Below, in pieces: positions 61,972 through 64,000 of a stretch of DNA of 64,000 nt (its first letter is position 1; each line of letters opens with the position of its first letter). This DNA is from Paenibacillus validus NBRC 15382 (lineage in GTDB: Bacteria; Bacillota; Bacilli; Paenibacillales; NBRC-103111): NCBI RefSeq assembly GCF_004000985.1, contig NZ_BIMH01000001.1, positions 186,001 through 250,000 of the forward strand, written 5' to 3'. The notes under the pieces were generated by a model, which was given only the letters and a program-made list of their open reading frames with translations, searched no databases and was not told where the DNA came from. The translations under genes and the position numbers were made by a program.

Positions 61972-64000
61972 TTAAGTTTGTGCGGGAGTGCTCGGAGGTG
62001 TAAGCAGTACTTTACGCGACAGGTTGACCCGACCTTGAGCGTCGATTTCGGTTACCTTGACCGTAATTTGGTCGCCGATCTTCACAACGTCCTCCACTTT
62101 CGCCACACGTTCGGTGGACAGCTGAGAAATATGGACCAAGCCGTCTTTACCCGGCAAAATCTCTACAAACGCGCCGAATTTCTCGATACGCCGCACGGTG
62201 CCTAAATAAATTTCACCGACGACTACTTCGCGTACGATGCCTTCAATGATGGAACGGGCTTTCTCGTTCATCTCGCTGTTCGACGATGCGATGAATACGC
62301 GTCCGTCCTGCTCGATGTCGATTTTCACGCCGGTTTCCTCAATGATTTTGTTGATGATTTTACCTCCGGCCCCGATCACGTCGCGGATTTTGTCCGGATT
62401 GATCTGCATGGTCACGATTTTCGGCGCGTATTGCGAAAGCTCGGACTTCGGCTCGGAGATGCGCTCCATCATTTTATCCAAAATGTACATCCGGCCCGTC
62501 TTCGCTTGCTCCAGCGATTGCGCGAGGATGTCGCGGTCGATGCCGTCGATCTTGATATCCATCTGCAGCGCTGTGACGCCTCTCGCCGTTCCGGCTACCT
62601 TGAAGTCCATATCGCCGAGATGATCTTCCATCCCCTGGATGTCGGTCAAAATCGAGAATTGATCGCCGTCCTTGATGAGCCCCATCGCAACGCCCGCAAC
62701 CGGCGCTTTAATCGGAACGCCTGCATCCATCATCGCGAGCGTGCTTGCGCAAATGCTGGCCTGCGACGTCGAGCCGTTCGACTCGAGCACCTCGGATACA
62801 AGACGAATCGTATACGGGAAGTCCGTTTCGTTCGGAATGACCGCTTCCAGGGCGCGTTCGCCCAAAGCGCCGTGACCGATTTCGCGGCGGCCCGGAGGAC
62901 GAAGAGGTCTTGCTTCGCCTACGCTGAACGGAGGGAAGTTATAGTGATGCATAAACCGTTTGGATTCTTCCAAATCGATCCCGTCCAAAATTTGCACGTC
63001 GCCCAGCGCGCCAAGCGTACAAATGGACAAGGCTTGCGTTTGACCGCGCGTAAACAAGCCGGAGCCGTGCGTACGCGGCAGCAAATTGATGTCGCATTCG
63101 ATCGGGCGAATCTCATCCAGAGCTCGTCCGTCCGGACGGATTTTATCGTGCGTAATCAGGCGGCGGACTTCTTCCTTCACGATATCGTACAACGTTTCTT
63201 TAACGTCATCCATCTTATCCGGTGTTTCCGCGTACACCGCGATGAAATGTTCCTTCGTTTCTGCGTTGATCGCGTCGATCGCATCTTGGCGTGCGTGCTT
63301 CTCCGGAATTCTGACCGCTTCCACGAGACGGGCTTGAGCGAATTCGCGAACCGCCTTGCTCACTTCAGCGTCCACCGTGTGCAGTTTCACTTCCATCTTC
63401 GGCTTGCCGACTTGCGCCACGAGCTGCTCCTGCAGCGCTACGATCTTACGGATTTCGTCATGACCGAACATGATCGCCTCGAGCATCACTTCTTCCGGCA
63501 CTTCGTCCGCTCCCGCTTCGACCATCATGATCGCATCCTTCGTGCCGGCGACCACCAGATGAATATCGCTCTTCTCCGCTTGCGCGAGCGTCGGATTGAT
63601 GACGAATTGACCGTCTACCCGGCCTACGATAACGCCGCCGACCGGACCGCTGAACGGAACGTCGGAGATGCTAAGCGCCGCGGATACGCCGATCATGGCA
63701 GCCATCTCCGGCGTGCAATCCTGGTCTACGCTCATCACGATCGCAACGACTTGAACATCATTCCGGAATCCTTCCGGGAACAACGGACGAATCGGGCGGT
63801 CGGTCAGCCGGCTAGCCAATATCGCTTTCTCGCTCGGACGGCCTTCGCGCTTGATGAAACCGCCCGGAATTTTACCTACGGAGTACAAACGCTCCTCGTA
63901 GTTCACTGTTAACGGGAAAAAATCCAAATCTTTCGGTTCGGCAGAAGCCGTCACCGTACATAATACGACCGTTTCCCCGTAGCGGGCAACGACCGCGCCG
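61972..64000 (-). CDS. pnp: polyribonucleotide nucleotidyltransferase (N-terminus beyond window)
   Basis: About 675 residues visible; the frame stays open past position 64000 ([18 protein letters not shown]...), so the start is outside the window. Two RNase PH domains separated by a helical linker, with [25 protein letters not shown] and [13 protein letters not shown], followed by KH ([25 protein letters not shown]) and S1 ([33 protein letters not shown]). Phosphorolytic 3'-5' exoribonuclease. Confidence 0.97.
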   Translation of the reverse strand, partial: GAVVARYGETVVLCTVTASAEPKDLDFFPLTVNYEERLYSVGKIPGGFIKREGRPSEKAILASRLTDRPIRPLFPEGFRNDVQVVAIVMSVDQDCTPEMAAMIGVSAALSISDVPFSGPVGGVIVGRVDGQFVINPTLAQAEKSDIHLVVAGTKDAIMMVEAGADEVPEEVMLEAIMFGHDEIRKIVALQEQLVAQVGKPKMEVKLHTVDAEVSKAVREFAQARLVEAVRIPEKHARQDAIDAINAETKEHFIAVYAETPDKMDDVKETLYDIVKEEVRRLITHDKIRPDGRALDEIRPIECDINLLPRTHGSGLFTRGQTQALSICTLGALGDVQILDGIDLEESKRFMHHYNFPPFSVGEARPLRPPGRREIGHGALGERALEAVIPNETDFPYTIRLVSEVLESNGSTSQASICASTLAMMDAGVPIKAPVAGVAMGLIKDGDQFSILTDIQGMEDHLGDMDFKVAGTARGVTALQMDIKIDGIDRDILAQSLEQAKTGRMYILDKMMERISEPKSELSQYAPKIVTMQINPDKIRDVIGAGGKIINKIIEETGVKIDIEQDGRVFIASSNSEMNEKARSIIEGIVREVVVGEIYLGTVRRIEKFGAFVEILPGKDGLVHISQLSTERVAKVEDVVKIGDQITVKVTEIDAQGRVNLSRKVLLTPPSTPAQT

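Noticed and set aside
62431-63912. 493-codon plus-strand frame opposite pnp
   Set aside because: Arg/His-rich composition typical of the antisense of a coding strand; no ribosome site; the minus strand is clearly PNPase.
1-64000. CRISPR arrays, tRNA/rRNA genes, insertion sequences, prophage
   Set aside because: No regularly spaced direct repeats, tRNA-like cloverleafs, transposase or phage structural genes were seen on reading both strands.

Overview
The window is chromosomal DNA from an endospore-forming, moderately GC-rich Firmicute, most likely Paenibacillaceae (Paenibacillus or a close relative). The evidence is the sporulation genes (spoVS, sleB, spoIIIE, dpaA/dpaB, ylxY), Bacillus-type sigma-H, sigma-G and sigma-K promoter matches, strong AGGAGG ribosome sites, a WGxxGxxG-tailed secreted protein, and gene order that follows the Bacillus pnp-to-miaB core block with a few substitutions. 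Almost everything is on the minus strand, so transcription runs from high to low coordinates; plus-strand exceptions are the WGxxGxxG gene, one small membrane-protein gene and the nickel-transporter operon.

1-20.9 kb is an accessory region of mostly unlinked genes: DinB (partial), ZIP transporter, CWC Cys-rich protein, TraX, GNAT, a tiny secreted peptide behind an ECF-type promoter, a DUF457/YdjM membrane protein, a TetR-MBL hydrolase pair with two operators, a HEAT/TPR-like protein, pirin, DoxX with three copies of one operator palindrome, Amj lipid II flippase, a D,D-carboxypeptidase, an HD phosphohydrolase, YihY/BrkB, HelD, an alpha/beta hydrolase, an M48 protease and HrpB. A 480-base gap at 15.2-15.7 kb holds a near-consensus plus-strand promoter, a palindrome shared with the predicted helD promoter, two plus-strand terminators and a 9-base tandem repeat; it looks like an undescribed small-RNA locus.

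20.9-24.9 kb is a nickel module: a His-rich YmaF-like protein, NikR, and the ECF-type transporter nikMNQO, with a GTGCTA-N16-TAGCAC dyad lying on a good sigma-A promoter.

24.9-64 kb is the conserved block, in transcription order: pnp (partial), ylxY, M16 peptidase, dut, dpaA-dpaB, asd, dapG, dapA, RNase J, tepA-ylzJ, spoIIIE, sleB, ymfF-ymfH-ymfI, ymfJ, a lipoprotein, ymfK, rodZ, yajQ, rimO-pgsA-cinA, recA, recX, rny, ymdB, spoVS, a dipeptidase, korA-korB, pduL, miaB, ricA and a 52-residue ORF. It links lysine/dipicolinate synthesis for the spore, RNA decay (PNPase, RNase J, RNase Y, RicA, YmdB), recombination/SOS (recA with LexA box, recX, cinA) and tRNA/ribosome modification.

The most unusual observations are a ymdB homolog whose only start consistent with its conserved N-terminus is a near-cognate codon, best ATT; the 15.2-15.7 kb non-coding transcription unit; the triple DoxX operator; and the ECF-driven 38-residue secreted peptide. 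No rRNA, tRNA, CRISPR array, insertion sequence or prophage was seen.
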